Translations under genes and position numbers: made by a program
Shown here: in pieces, positions 19,544 through 28,854 of the stretch
Position numbering within the stretch: position 1 is the first letter of the stretch
Layout of the letters: every line of letters begins with the position of its first letter
The notes under the pieces: generated by a model
Told to the model about the DNA's origin: nothing
Seen by the model: the letters and a program-made list of their open reading frames with translations, nothing else
The model's database searches: none
From: CAVPDE01 sp963707125
Lineage (GTDB): Bacteria; Desulfobacterota; DSM-4660; Desulfatiglandales; HGW-15
Reading direction: 5' to 3'
NCBI GenBank assembly: GCA_963707125.1
Contig: CAVPOU010000017.1
Coordinates: forward strand, 1 to 64,000
Length of the DNA stretch: 64,000 nt

Positions 19544-22045
19544 TCAGAGCATTTGATATGGGTCAATGTCGACGGTGAGGCTGACGCCGCTTCCTCTGAG
19601 AATCCTCTTCAGGTTCTCGCCCACCCTTTTAAGAAATGCGTGAAGCAGGTTCGGCCCTTTGCTCTTGATAAAAATCTGCCAACGATATTTGCCCTTCAAC
19701 TTGCTGAGAGGCGCTTCCACAGGGCCGAGCACCCGAAGATCTTTCCCTCTTTTGGGCCAGCTCACGATAACCTCCATCATCACCTCGGCCATCTTTCGGG
19801 CCATGTCCTCGGTCTTCTGCTTCTGGTTCCCCTGGAGTCGGAGGCACGCCAGGTAGGAAAACGGGGGATACCCCAGTTGCTCCCGCAGCTCGATCTCCTT
19901 TTGGAAGAAGGTGGGATAATCATGGTCTCTTGCAGCGGTGACAGCGTAATGCTCCGGGTAGAAGGTCTGAATGATGACGTGACCTGTGTCCTCTCCCCGC
20001 CCCGCCCTCCCGGCGACCTGGGAGAGAATCTGAAACGTTCTTTCCGCTGCTCTGAAATCGGGGAAACCCAGCGAGAAATCCGCGCCAATGACCCCCACCA
20101 GGGTGACATCCGGAAAGTCATACCCCTTGGTGACCATCTGGGTTCCCACCAGCACATCGATTTCGCGGCGGCTGAACTTCCTTAACAGCTCAAAGGTGTG
20201 ACCTTTTCGCCGGATGCTGTCCCTGTCCATCCTCGCGGCCCGCAGCTGGGGGTAGATCTGCTTTAGATCCGCCTCCAGTCGCTCTGTCCCGAATCCATAG
20301 GATCTGAGGCCTTCCCGGCCGCATACTGGGCAGAGCGTCTGAGGCTGGCAATGAAAGCCGCAGTAGTGGCACGCGAGACGGTTCTCCCTAAGATGGTAAA
20401 TGAGAGACACTTCACAATTCGGGCATCGCACCGGCTTTCCGCAGGACCGGCACAGGTGGACGCGATGAAAGCCCCGGCGGTTGAGAAAAAGAATGGTTTG
20501 CTTCCCTGCGGCCATCGCCGCATCCAGAGCGTCCCGGAGGGCCGGGCTCAGAATCTCTTCTTCTTTCCCTTCTGTGGAAAAGTCCTTCATGTCGATGACC
20601 TGCACTTCAGGCAGGGGCCGGCTCTCGATCCTTTCAGGCATCCTGAGCAGCGCGTATCTCTCCCTGGAGGCATTGTAATAGGACTGGATGGAAGGAGTCC
20701 CTGATCCAAGAAGCACAACAGCATTAGCCTGCTTCCCTCGCACGACGGCCGCATCCCTTGCCTGATACCTCGCCCCTTCTTCCTGCTTGTAGGCAGGGTC
20801 ATGTTCTTCATCGACGATGACGAGCCCAAGGTTGGGAAACGGGGCAAAAAGGGCGGAGCGAGCCCCGATCACGAGGGGCACTTCGCCTCTGGCCATTTTC
20901 ATCCATTGATCGTATCGCTCGCCTTCACTCAGACCGCTGTGATACACAGCCAGCCGATCCCCGAGGCGTGATCTGAGAATCCCCTCCATGTAAATGGCAA
21001 GCGCTATTTCAGGAACAAGCAAAATCGCCTGCCGGCCGAGTTCCATCGCATAACGGACCGCCTGGTAATAGACTTCCGTCTTTCCGCTCCCCGTGACCCC
21101 GTGGAGAAGAAAGGCGGAAAAAGTGCCTCGCGCCAGTTGCTTTTCTAGGACACCCAGGACTTCCCTTTGCTGCGGATAGAGCTCTTTAGGAGGAGGGGAG
21201 GGGAGGAAAACGTTTCCTGCGGGATCCCTCAAGACGCTTGCCTGATACGTTTCGAGAATCCCCCGCTTGAGCCATTTTCGGAGAAGATAAGCGCCGTTGG
21301 TAAAACGGGAACTCAACTCCTCCGAGAGAATTCCCTGAGAAGAAAATACCGCTTCCAGAAAGGCCATTTCATTTTTTGCCTTCAAAGATTTCGCATCCGA
21401 TTCGGCAAGATCTTTGAGGGACGACCCCTCTCCGGCTTTTACAAAACGCTTGATCAAAGGCCCTCCCCGCCTTTTGGTCATTCGGTGTTCGAGAATCAGC
21501 CAGCCCTTTTTCTCGAAAGCGACCAGGTGATCGAGAGGCGACAAAGCTTTTTTCCCGGGATGGTCCCGCACCCACGTCAGTAGTTTTCTCTCCTCTGAGC
21601 GGCCGGCCAAAAATTTGAGGGCTTCTTCTCCTTTCGCAGTGAGCCTGGCTGCCCTGTAGGCGTGGACGTTCAGACCGCCGGGGAGAGCGGACTGAATCAG
21701 CCGGCCGAGAGGGTAAAGGTAGTACTCAGACATCCAATGGAAAAAAGGGACAAGAGATCGGTGAAAGAGGGGCTCAGGGTCAAGAACCTGGTTGATCTCC
21801 TTCAGGTCCTTGTCTTCCGCGTTAGCCGCGTGCTCCAGGATGTAGCCGGTCACCTTCCTTTTTCCGAAAGGCACCTCTACCCTGCACCCCACCTGGGCCC
21901 TGGTTTCAAGGTCTCTAGGGACCAGGTAGAGATACGTCTCCTCAACCGGCAGGGTGACGGCGACTCGTACGCAGGTTTTGCTTTCGCTTGGCAAGACAGC
22001 TTTCTCTATTATTAATCGTGTCGAAATCGTATTGACGGATCGCAC
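19544..22045 (-). CDS. priA: Primosomal protein N' (replication restart helicase PriA)
   Basis: PriA restarts collapsed replication forks: it unwinds the lagging arm and loads DnaB. The N-terminal DNA-binding part contains TYLYLVPRDLETRAQVGCRV and EVPFGKRKVTGYILE. Then come Walker A GVTGSGKTEVYYQAV, the DEEH box (LVIVDEEHDPAYKQEEGARY), GSGTPS and the two-zinc region with CRSCGKPVRCPNCEVSLIYH and CHYCGFHCQPQTLCPVCG. Helicase motif VI reads ILSQVAGRAGRGEDTG. Length 833 is slightly long. The GTG start at 22045 falls inside a hairpin, and a later start about 20 codons in would fit the family better. Confidence 0.92.
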   Translation of the reverse strand: MRSVNTISTRLIIEKAVLPSESKTCVRVAVTLPVEETYLYLVPRDLETRAQVGCRVEVPFGKRKVTGYILEHAANAEDKDLKEINQVLDPEPLFHRSLVPFFHWMSEYYLYPLGRLIQSALPGGLNVHAYRAARLTAKGEEALKFLAGRSEERKLLTWVRDHPGKKALSPLDHLVAFEKKGWLILEHRMTKRRGGPLIKRFVKAGEGSSLKDLAESDAKSLKAKNEMAFLEAVFSSQGILSEELSSRFTNGAYLLRKWLKRGILETYQASVLRDPAGNVFLPSPPPKELYPQQREVLGVLEKQLARGTFSAFLLHGVTGSGKTEVYYQAVRYAMELGRQAILLVPEIALAIYMEGILRSRLGDRLAVYHSGLSEGERYDQWMKMARGEVPLVIGARSALFAPFPNLGLVIVDEEHDPAYKQEEGARYQARDAAVVRGKQANAVVLLGSGTPSIQSYYNASRERYALLRMPERIESRPLPEVQVIDMKDFSTEGKEEEILSPALRDALDAAMAAGKQTILFLNRRGFHRVHLCRSCGKPVRCPNCEVSLIYHLRENRLACHYCGFHCQPQTLCPVCGREGLRSYGFGTERLEADLKQIYPQLRAARMDRDSIRRKGHTFELLRKFSRREIDVLVGTQMVTKGYDFPDVTLVGVIGADFSLGFPDFRAAERTFQILSQVAGRAGRGEDTGHVIIQTFYPEHYAVTAARDHDYPTFFQKEIELREQLGYPPFSYLACLRLQGNQKQKTEDMARKMAEVMMEVIVSWPKRGKDLRVLGPVEAPLSKLKGKYRWQIFIKSKGPNLLHAFLKRVGENLKRILRGSGVSLTVDIDPYQML

Positions 22046-22102
22046 CCCCTCACCCTGCCCTCTCCCCCAGGATTGGGGGAGAGGGTTAGGGTGAGGGGGT
22101 GT
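22043..22102. repeat. Long GC-rich inverted repeat
   Basis: The arm CACCCCCTCACCCT, gcc, CTCTCCCCCA pairs with TGGGGGAGAG, ggtt, AGGGTGAGGGGGTG around a four-base loop. This gives two stacked perfect stems with an internal loop. It sits between plsC (stop at 22136) and priA, both on the minus strand. It can act as the plsC terminator or attenuate priA. Its word usage is that of widespread palindromic elements. Confidence 0.75.
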
Positions 22103-22135
22103 GGTCTCTGGCGAGTCCGCAACCGAAGCGGAGAA

Positions 22136-22852
22136 TCACTCAACTCCCTGCATTTGATGAAACATGGCTCCCTGGACCCGCTCCATCAGCTGATCCATGG
22201 TTTTCTTCGAGTAATCCTTAATAAGGATAGGCTTTCCGATGACCATGGTCGCTTCACCCTTTTGAACCCTAAGACTCCCCTTGGGCACAATCCGATGAGT
22301 CCCCACAATGCTCACCGGAACGATATCGCCTTTGATTTTCAAAGCAAGATGAAAGCCTCCGGGTTTGAAAGGCTGGAGCTGCCCGTCCGGGCTTCTCGTC
22401 CCTTCGGGAAAGATCAAAATGGACGCCCCTTCTCTGAACCGATCCCCGGCTTCATTCATGCTCTTGACCGCTTTCCGGGGATCATCCCTCTCGATGCCGA
22501 CGTACTTTGCTTTTCGCATCGCAGCACCCAGGAACGGGATCTTCATCAACTCCTCTTTCAAGACAAACTTGAACTGAACAGGGAGGTTCGCAAGCAGAAG
22601 GAAGATGTCGAAGTAACTCTGGTGGTTAACCATGTAGATTCTGGGAACATCCGCTTCCAGATTTTCAAGTCCTTGTACCTTGACCTTCACCCCGCAGACC
22701 CAGAGGACCGACTTTCCCCACGGAACGGCACAGTAGGCATGCACCCTTCTGCCCTTTGGGTCCCTGATGGAGATGGCAATGCCCCAAAGGCAGAAGAGGA
22801 TCGAGTAGATCAACAGAAAGGCATTGAGAAAAATGAACCTGACCATGGCCAA
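22136..22852 (-). CDS. plsC: 1-acyl-sn-glycerol-3-phosphate acyltransferase (PlsC family)
   Basis: The enzyme adds the second acyl chain in phosphatidic acid synthesis at the inner membrane. An N-terminal membrane helix (FIFLNAFLLIYSILFCLWGI) is followed by motif I MVNHQSYFD (the N-H-x4-D catalytic pair), motif II YVGIERDD, motif III ILIFPEGTRSPDG and motif IV IVPVSIVGTHRIVPKG. At 238 residues it has the usual length. It is read from its own promoter region, since the upstream gene is divergent. Confidence 0.9.
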   Translation of the reverse strand: MAMVRFIFLNAFLLIYSILFCLWGIAISIRDPKGRRVHAYCAVPWGKSVLWVCGVKVKVQGLENLEADVPRIYMVNHQSYFDIFLLLANLPVQFKFVLKEELMKIPFLGAAMRKAKYVGIERDDPRKAVKSMNEAGDRFREGASILIFPEGTRSPDGQLQPFKPGGFHLALKIKGDIVPVSIVGTHRIVPKGSLRVQKGEATMVIGKPILIKDYSKKTMDQLMERVQGAMFHQMQGVE

Positions 22853-23030
22853 AGCTCCTGAAAACCCGAAAAAATATTCTATTCAAACGAAATATTAATT
22901 GTTTACAAATAAAATAATTTATGTATAGTTATAATAAATAGACAGGTTAAAAAACCCCCGGCCTCTTCCAAGGAGATATTTGTTTTATTCCGGCGGAGGC
23001 TGCATCCGGAATCCATCAAAGGAGTGTGCA

Positions 23031-23216
23031 ATGCCTGATTATATCGTCTGCCAGAAAAAACGGAACAACCCGCGCATGGATGTCCGAATCTGCGAGCACA
23101 GGTGCCCCCAGAAGGGGGAGTGCAAAGAGTATCTCGCCCATCAACGTGTCGCCCCCCAGGGGGCCCAACCCTCTCTTCAGGCAGACGCTCCGTCCATGGA
23201 GCTCGAGGCAGCCTAG
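23031..23216 (+). CDS. Small cysteine-rich protein of unknown function
   Basis: I do not know this family. The start at 23031 is chosen for AAGGAG seven bases upstream; the open frame extends further 5' without a ribosome site. The 61-residue product has two halves. The first is basic and Cys-containing (MPDYIVCQKKRNNPRMDVRI, then CEHRCPQKGECKEY), giving the spacing C-x16-C-x3-C-x5-C. The second is a variable Gln/Ala/Pro tail. Four cysteines of this spacing suggest zinc or an iron-sulfur site. It ends 4 bases from the stop of a convergent sensor kinase gene. Confidence 0.6.
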   Translation: MPDYIVCQKKRNNPRMDVRICEHRCPQKGECKEYLAHQRVAPQGAQPSLQADAPSMELEAA

Positions 23217-23220
23217 GCGG

Positions 23221-25455
23221 CTATTCTCTCCCCTTGCCCGAGGGCTTCTCCTGAAGCTCGATTCTCAACACCAGCGTGTTTTCGCCTTCTTGGAAAAGAT
23301 CTACTTTCCCACCGTGGCGATGAACGATAATCCTGGACAGAGGCAGATCCATGATCGTCCACTCCCCCGCTTCTTCGATGTGGGGAAAGAAAAATTTGTC
23401 GAGATCATCTTCAGACAGGCGGCGGACCTTGTGCCGAAGATGGATGACCACCCGGTCGCCCAGCCGGCTTGAGGAGATTGACAGTTTCTCCCCTGCAGGG
23501 GTTGACACAATGGCATGTTTGATGAAGTTTTCAAAAGCCTGATTCAGCCGCGGTTCATCCGCCTGTATCAAAGGAAGACCTGGCATCAAGTCCAGAATCG
23601 CATCGATTCCCTTTGCCTTCATAAGGCCCTCAAGCCCGGCAAACTGCTCGGACAGAAGGCGGTTCAAATCCACGTCCGTGAAAACCAGGTCAAAAGGACT
23701 GATGGATGAAAAAAGTACTCTGAGGAAATCCTCAAGCCTCGCGACTTCCTTGACGATAATATCCGCCTGCTTTCTCCTGGGATCTGTTTCGGGCAAGGCG
23801 TCCCTGAGCCGGCGGGCAAAACCTCCTGCTGCAATGAGAGGGTTCCGGATCTCATGGGCCACATGAGCGGAAATGCCGCCGAGAATCCGAATCTCCTCCG
23901 TACGAAGAGCCCTTTCCTGCAGGCGTTTGAGCTCTGTGATGTCGATCATGATCCCATCCACCCATTTCACCCTTCCGTCGGCATCCCTGGCCGGGATGGC
24001 ATGATCCATGAAGGTAAGGACTTTTCCCTTGTTGTCCCTCACCAGTCGCTCCGTGCGGTGCTCTTCCCCGTTGTGGAAGGAGTCCACGCAGATCTCCCCC
24101 TCGTCTTCAATGGACAGGCCGCAGATTTTTTCTATCCAGAATTTTTTGTCGCCTACCGCCTCTTCAATGGTATACCCCAGGCTCTCCGTAAGATAGGAAT
24201 TGATGAACTCCGTGGTTCCGTCGTCCAGTACCCGGTAAACAATCAAAGGGACGTTTTCCACCAGGGTCCGGTATTTCTCCTCTGACGTCACAAGGTCTGC
24301 GGTCCTCTCTCGAACTCTTTTTTCAAGGGTTCTCGCATGCTCTTCAATGGCCATCCGCTTTTCCTTGAGAGAATCGAGCATGAGATTGAGCGCCTCGGTC
24401 AACGACCCGATTTCATCCTTGGGTCCCTGGTCCAGATGAATTTCTCTTTTCTCCTGGGCAATATCATGGGCCCCGGCCACAAGGGTGCTGATGGGTTTGA
24501 TGAAAGACAGGATGACCAGATAGGTGAGCAAAAACGAAAGGGCAATTCCGGTTATCCCAATCAAGATCATCAGGTTTCTCGTGCTTGAGAGCCTTCCCTG
24601 GATCTCGGAGCGGTCCAGGTTGATTTCCAGTATGGCGACCGGAACTCCCGAATAGTCTTTCACCGGGGCAAACAGGAGGGAACGATCCCTGTATTTCGCC
24701 GTGGCTACCGAGATTACAGGGCTTTCCATTAACGGTTTCGTGACAAACTCCTCGATCGCAAGCTCTTCAAAGGGCTTCCCCGCCCTGGCCATGAGCTTGT
24801 AAACGCCTTCATCCTTGATTTCATAAAGAGCGAGATCTATGCCCCATCGATCGTGGAGATCATCGAGAAAAGCGCTATCAAAACTGTGCCCGATCTCCAC
24901 CGTGCCCACGACCTGCATGTTGAAGAAGATTGGAGCCACGGCACGTATTCCGAATCCGGTGGCACCCAGCTCGAGTCCCGCCACAGGACGGCCTTTTTGA
25001 GCAGCATCCCTGATGGTCTTCCTGTACAGGGACATGTCGTCTCCGAAGCGCTCCAGATAATGAAGCCTCAAAAAGGAAATGGCGCCCGGGAGATGAAAGT
25101 GAAACTGCTCGATGTTGAAATACATCTTCAGCTGGACATAGGTGGGCATGAGGAGGTCGATCAGGCCCTGTCTGTCCCTCATGGCGAGAAGGGACTGGAC
25201 CTGAGGGTTCTCGGCGATCATCGTTGCCAGGGACATGGCCTGGGTCCCTTTTTGATCGAGTTCCTCCAGGAAGCGATGATGGTAATGGAGAAGGCTCTTT
25301 TTCTCCTCCTCAATGATGAGCCTTTGCTGGGAGGTCAGCCCGATGGTCGTGAGGGAGGTCGTGCCCACGAAAGCAAAGAAAAGGAAAGGGATGAGGAGTT
25401 TCCATTTCAGACTCAGGCTCTTGATCGTTTCAAGGTCGATCCGTCTCATGAACAT
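23221..25455 (-). CDS. Membrane sensor histidine kinase (Cache-like, HAMP, PAS) with degenerate ATP-binding domain
   Basis: The protein has about 744 residues. After a membrane helix (LLIPFLFFAFVGTTSLTTIG) comes a large extracytoplasmic sensor of the double-Cache type, with GLELGATGFGIRAVAPIFFN, then a second membrane helix, HAMP (FIKPISTLVAGAHDIAQEKR), coiled coil, PAS and HisKA with intact H-box ISAHVAHEIRNPLIAAG. The catalytic domain is odd. The N-box reads QAFENFIKHAIVSTP, with His where the second Asn is expected. The G1 box DxGxG is absent and no GTGLGL-type G2 box is seen, although the C-terminal RIIVHRHGGKVDL is kept. ATP binding may therefore be lost. No adjacent response regulator exists. 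Confidence 0.85.
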   Translation of the reverse strand: MFMRRIDLETIKSLSLKWKLLIPFLFFAFVGTTSLTTIGLTSQQRLIIEEEKKSLLHYHHRFLEELDQKGTQAMSLATMIAENPQVQSLLAMRDRQGLIDLLMPTYVQLKMYFNIEQFHFHLPGAISFLRLHYLERFGDDMSLYRKTIRDAAQKGRPVAGLELGATGFGIRAVAPIFFNMQVVGTVEIGHSFDSAFLDDLHDRWGIDLALYEIKDEGVYKLMARAGKPFEELAIEEFVTKPLMESPVISVATAKYRDRSLLFAPVKDYSGVPVAILEINLDRSEIQGRLSSTRNLMILIGITGIALSFLLTYLVILSFIKPISTLVAGAHDIAQEKREIHLDQGPKDEIGSLTEALNLMLDSLKEKRMAIEEHARTLEKRVRERTADLVTSEEKYRTLVENVPLIVYRVLDDGTTEFINSYLTESLGYTIEEAVGDKKFWIEKICGLSIEDEGEICVDSFHNGEEHRTERLVRDNKGKVLTFMDHAIPARDADGRVKWVDGIMIDITELKRLQERALRTEEIRILGGISAHVAHEIRNPLIAAGGFARRLRDALPETDPRRKQADIIVKEVARLEDFLRVLFSSISPFDLVFTDVDLNRLLSEQFAGLEGLMKAKGIDAILDLMPGLPLIQADEPRLNQAFENFIKHAIVSTPAGEKLSISSSRLGDRVVIHLRHKVRRLSEDDLDKFFFPHIEEAGEWTIMDLPLSRIIVHRHGGKVDLFQEGENTLVLRIELQEKPSGKGRE

Positions 25456-25785
25456 CCCAATGCAGGCCTCTGGCCGCAACCAAATTCGAATCCCGAATGT
25501 CGAACAAGGAATTTCGAATGATGAAGTTCAGTTAATTCGACCGCTTCCTTCGGCGTTCTTCATTCGTTATTCGACCTGCCCGCTATGCCCTCAAACTGAT
25601 TTCAAGTAGATTCGCCATGCCTATGAGTATCACGGCTACCGTTACGCTGCAAAGTGCTTCGCAGGGCAGGCGGGTATTCTGCGGTTCGCTTTTGAACTTC
25701 TCCGCAGATTGCGAACAAGTCATGGATTAAGACTCTAGATACCGGCCTTGCGCCGTGTATCCTGTACCTTGCGCCGTGCCCCTTT
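25456..25785. other. Intergenic region with a partial TTCGAAAT-family repeat
   Basis: These 330 bases hold words of the repeat seen at 17.3 kb (CAAATTCGAATCCCGAATG, GGAATTTCGAATGATGAAG) near 25,480-25,580, then unremarkable sequence. A duplicated phrase, CCTTGCGCCGTGTATCC and CCTTGCGCCGTGCCCC, occurs at 25,745-25,785. I see no gene. Confidence 0.5.
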
Positions 25786-26493
25786 TCATAGGAGCGGCAT
25801 TTTTCTCATATCCTCTAGGATCCGTCTCTGCCTTTCCCGGACATACTCGGTCGGATGCTCCGGAGACCACTGGTGAGGCGAGGGAAGCACAGCGGCCAGA
25901 AGGGCTGCTTGCTCCGCGGTGAGGTAGGAAGCATTCGTCTGGAAATATTTTTTTGAAGCCATTTCAGCCCCGACCACGTCTTTTCCCCAGTCCACCGTGT
26001 TGAGATAGACTTCAAGAATCCTCTTTTTGCCCCAGCACACCTCGATGAGCACCGTGTAGTAGGCCTCCAGGGATTTCCTTGCCAGGCTTCGTCCAGGCCA
26101 GAGAAAAACGGTCCTCGCCACCTGCATCGTGATGGTGCTCGCCCCTCTAACGCGGCCTCCTGCGAGCACCTCCTGCAAAGCCTGATTCATCTCCACAAAG
26201 TCAAAGCCGTTGTGGATTGTGAATCTCTGATCCTCACCGGCCAGCACGGATCTTCTCAAATGGGGAGAGATCTTGCGAAGAGGTCGCCACTCCGGGTCAG
26301 GCCACTGAGGCTCTCGTCCAGCCACCTTGTCCGCAACCCAGTTTGAGATCATGGTCCCGGTGAAGGGCGGATTCACAAACCTCAGGACAGCGACTTGCAG
26401 GACCGAAAGAATAAGAAAGAGAACCAGCAGAAGGAGGCATGCTTTGAGAACCCTCTTGATGATGCCCGGTTTTTCTTTCCTGATGCGGGTCAC
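25786..26493 (-). CDS. mtgA: Monofunctional biosynthetic peptidoglycan transglycosylase
   Basis: A GT51 enzyme that polymerises lipid II glycan strands. There is one N-terminal membrane anchor (ACLLLLVLFLILSVLQVAVL). The active-site motif SVLAGEDQRFTIHNGFDF contains the catalytic Glu, followed by RGASTITMQVARTVFLWPGR, KKRILEVYLNTVDWGKDVVG and AASYF-type KKYFQTNASYLTAEQAALLA. At 235 residues it lacks a transpeptidase domain, as expected for MtgA. It lies 15 bases downstream of mazG in the cvpA-mazG-mtgA set. Confidence 0.92.
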   Translation of the reverse strand: MTRIRKEKPGIIKRVLKACLLLLVLFLILSVLQVAVLRFVNPPFTGTMISNWVADKVAGREPQWPDPEWRPLRKISPHLRRSVLAGEDQRFTIHNGFDFVEMNQALQEVLAGGRVRGASTITMQVARTVFLWPGRSLARKSLEAYYTVLIEVCWGKKRILEVYLNTVDWGKDVVGAEMASKKYFQTNASYLTAEQAALLAAVLPSPHQWSPEHPTEYVRERQRRILEDMRKMPLL

Positions 26494-26508
26494 CCCCTGC
26501 CGCCCCTC

Positions 26509-27240
26509 TCACTCTCCATCCTTATCGTCCTCTTCATGACGTTGTTTCGTCTCTTCAATGAAATGCCGGTTTTTCTCTCTCAGGAGGTCTTCCGCATTCA
26601 TCCCCCACTTCCTGGCGAGCGCAACCAGACTGAAAAGGGCCTCCCCGATGGTCTCTGCAATCTGCTGTCGATCCCCATTGAGAACCGCCTCCCCCAGGGC
26701 GCTCCATTTGTCCTGGACTTCACCCCATTTCTCCTCATCCCCCGGAGCGAGCAACCGGTGCTTCGCAGCCCGTTCGATCAGACGATAGGCTCTCAGGAGG
26801 GCCGGCAGGTTTTCAGGAACCTTTTCCAGAGGCCATCGAGCGTTCTCGGAAAGGCCTAACTCCTCCTTCTTGATCTTTTCCCAGTTCGCGGCCACCTCCT
26901 CGGCGCTGTTGACTTCCACGGGTCCAAAAACATGGGGATGCCGGCGAACCATCTTTGTGCGGATGGTCTCCAGGACCTCGTGCAGGTCGAAGTCTCCTCT
27001 GTCCTTGTAAATGCCGGCCATGAAGAGAACCTGAAACAGAAGGTCCCCCAGTTCATGGCACACTTCGTCGGGCGATTCCCGCTCGACCGCGTCCGCCACC
27101 TCATAGGCTTCTTCCAGCAGATAGGTCTTGATGCTCGGCGCTGTTTGTTTGGCATCCCACGGACAGCCCCCCGGCCCTCGCAGCTTCTCTACGAGCGCCC
27201 ACAGAGCCGTGAAGACATCCGCCGGATCATTTCGATTCAT
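26509..27240 (-). CDS. mazG: Nucleoside triphosphate pyrophosphohydrolase MazG
   Basis: MazG removes non-canonical or excess nucleoside triphosphates. The N-terminal half has GGCPWDAKQTAPSIKTYLLE, EEAYEVADAVERESPDEVCH and ELGDLLFQVLFMAGI, which carry the E-x-x-E-(12-28)-E-x-x-D magnesium motif. The second half repeats the fold more weakly (ERAAKHRL, QQIAETIGEALFSLVALARK). The length of 243 residues is slightly shorter than E. coli MazG. Its 5' end overlaps cvpA by 14 bases, so translation is probably coupled. Confidence 0.92.
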   Translation of the reverse strand: MNRNDPADVFTALWALVEKLRGPGGCPWDAKQTAPSIKTYLLEEAYEVADAVERESPDEVCHELGDLLFQVLFMAGIYKDRGDFDLHEVLETIRTKMVRRHPHVFGPVEVNSAEEVAANWEKIKKEELGLSENARWPLEKVPENLPALLRAYRLIERAAKHRLLAPGDEEKWGEVQDKWSALGEAVLNGDRQQIAETIGEALFSLVALARKWGMNAEDLLREKNRHFIEETKQRHEEDDKDGE

Positions 27241-27796
27241 CTTTTCTTGGGACGTCCTTAGGTTTTTCCGGTTTGGTCTGGACCGCGCCCTCTGTGATCC
27301 CCATGAGTCGCTTTCTCCACTTCTCGTAGTGATCCGGAGCGATCAAGCGAGTCATGACCTGATAGGAACTGATGATCCAGGGCGCTGTTTTAGACTGGGC
27401 AACGAGAGGGGTTTGGGTTGGGAGGAAAAAGGTGAGGATGACGATCACAAGATAGGTGATGATCACGCCTTTGACGACGGCAAACCCTGCCCCCAGGGTT
27501 CGATCGACCCACCCGAGAAAGGCTTTCTTGAAAAGGAGGCTCAGGCCGTAGCCGGCCAAGTTGCACAGCACGAGCACTACTCCAAAAAGAAGAGCAAAGC
27601 TCACGATCGGGAGAAATCCTGAAACCGGCAGATAGGCTTTTAAGACCTCGGTCATTCGTGGCTGGAAATGATTGGCGAGAAGAATTCCGAGGATCACACC
27701 GGCCAGGGAAGCCGCTTCCCTCAGGAAACCCCGGAGAATCCCCTTGACGATGAAAAAAATCATCGTGCAGATAATGATGATATCGAGCAGATTCAT
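27227..27796 (-). CDS. cvpA: CvpA-family membrane protein
   Basis: The 189-residue protein opens MNLLDIIIICTMIFFIVKGI and shows RGFLREAASLAGVILGILLA, the conserved CvpA start. Four hydrophobic helices follow, the last being VVKGVIITYLVIVILTFFLP. The C-terminus is hydrophilic and charged (KPEKPKDVPRKDESK). CvpA proteins are linked with colicin V export, biofilm formation and envelope stress; the molecular role is unclear. It is the first gene of the leftward cvpA-mazG-mtgA group. Confidence 0.85.
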   Translation of the reverse strand: MNLLDIIIICTMIFFIVKGILRGFLREAASLAGVILGILLANHFQPRMTEVLKAYLPVSGFLPIVSFALLFGVVLVLCNLAGYGLSLLFKKAFLGWVDRTLGAGFAVVKGVIITYLVIVILTFFLPTQTPLVAQSKTAPWIISSYQVMTRLIAPDHYEKWRKRLMGITEGAVQTKPEKPKDVPRKDESK

Positions 27797-27923
27797 ACTG
27801 ACATGTTTACCAGAGCCGGCGAGGCATCGTCAAGGCCAATCCCCGGTTGACGAAAAGCAGATAGAAGCATATACTGCTTCCATTCCAGGTTGCCCACCGA
27901 AAACGCATCTCTGAGAGGGTGAT

Positions 27924-28832
27924 ATGACGAACAACAGACGGTCCATGGTCATGGCTTCCTTTGCGGCAGATTCTCTCGCGCTCGGCGTTCACTGGATTTA
28001 TGACGCGGAAAAAATCAACAAAGACTTCGGAAGAGTCGATGCGCTGAGAAAACCCCTCCCCGGTTCCTACCACCCGACCAAAGAAAAAGGCGAGTTCACC
28101 CACTACGGGGACCAAACTTTCGTGCTCCTCGAATCCATCGCTGCAAAAAGAGAATTTGATCTTTCCGATTTTTCCACACGATGGCGGGATCTCTTTAAAA
28201 CCTATCGTGGATATTTTGACCAGGCCACCAAGATGACCCTTCAGAATCTGGCTCAGGGTAGAGCGCTCGTGGAAGCCGGCTCATCCTCCACGGACCTCTC
28301 CGGTGCAGCAAGAATCGCTCCTCTGGTCTTTCTTTATCACAAGGATTCCGAAACTCTCGTGAAGGCCGCGAGAGCGCAAACCCAGATGACTCATAACAAC
28401 CCGCTGGTCATCGACAGCGCCGAGTTCTTCGCGAGGGTCTGCTGCAAGGTCCTGGAAGGAACTTCTCCGGTCAAGGCGATGACCGAAGTCGCTGCTCATC
28501 GATTCAAGGGGCTTCCCCTGCCCGCCTGGGTAAAAGAAGGAATTGAATCCGCAGAAAAAGACAGTGGTTCAACCATTGCCCGGTTTGGTCAGAGCTGCCA
28601 CACGGACGAGGCTTTTCCCGGCGTGGTTCATTTGATCGCCAAATATGAGAAGGATCTTAAAGAGGCACTGGTTCAGGCCGTCATGGCCGGAGGGGACAGT
28701 GCCGGTCGAGGGCTGATGGTGGGCATGGTTCTCGGGGCTCACCTGGGAGACAGAGGCCTTCCAAAGAAATGGGTTTCAGGGCTGAAAAGAGGGAGCGACA
28801 TCTTGAGGCTCCTGGAACAAATTGAGGGATAA
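27924..28832 (+). CDS. ADP-ribosylglycohydrolase family protein
   Basis: The 302-residue protein starts RRSMVMASFAADSLALGVHW, the opening of the ADP-ribosylglycohydrolase/DraG-crystallin fold. It has FTHYGDQTFVLLES, with Asp/Thr metal ligands partly matching the usual GxxTDDT, and VMAGGDSAGRGLMVGMVLGA near the C-terminus, where family members read GGDxDT. The last metal Asp-x-Asp is thus altered to D-S-A, which may change activity. It is transcribed alone and divergently from cvpA. A role in removing ADP-ribose from proteins is possible but not shown. Confidence 0.78.
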   Translation: MTNNRRSMVMASFAADSLALGVHWIYDAEKINKDFGRVDALRKPLPGSYHPTKEKGEFTHYGDQTFVLLESIAAKREFDLSDFSTRWRDLFKTYRGYFDQATKMTLQNLAQGRALVEAGSSSTDLSGAARIAPLVFLYHKDSETLVKAARAQTQMTHNNPLVIDSAEFFARVCCKVLEGTSPVKAMTEVAAHRFKGLPLPAWVKEGIESAEKDSGSTIARFGQSCHTDEAFPGVVHLIAKYEKDLKEALVQAVMAGGDSAGRGLMVGMVLGAHLGDRGLPKKWVSGLKRGSDILRLLEQIEG

Positions 28833-28854
28833 TGCGAGGAGAAACGAAAGAGAT

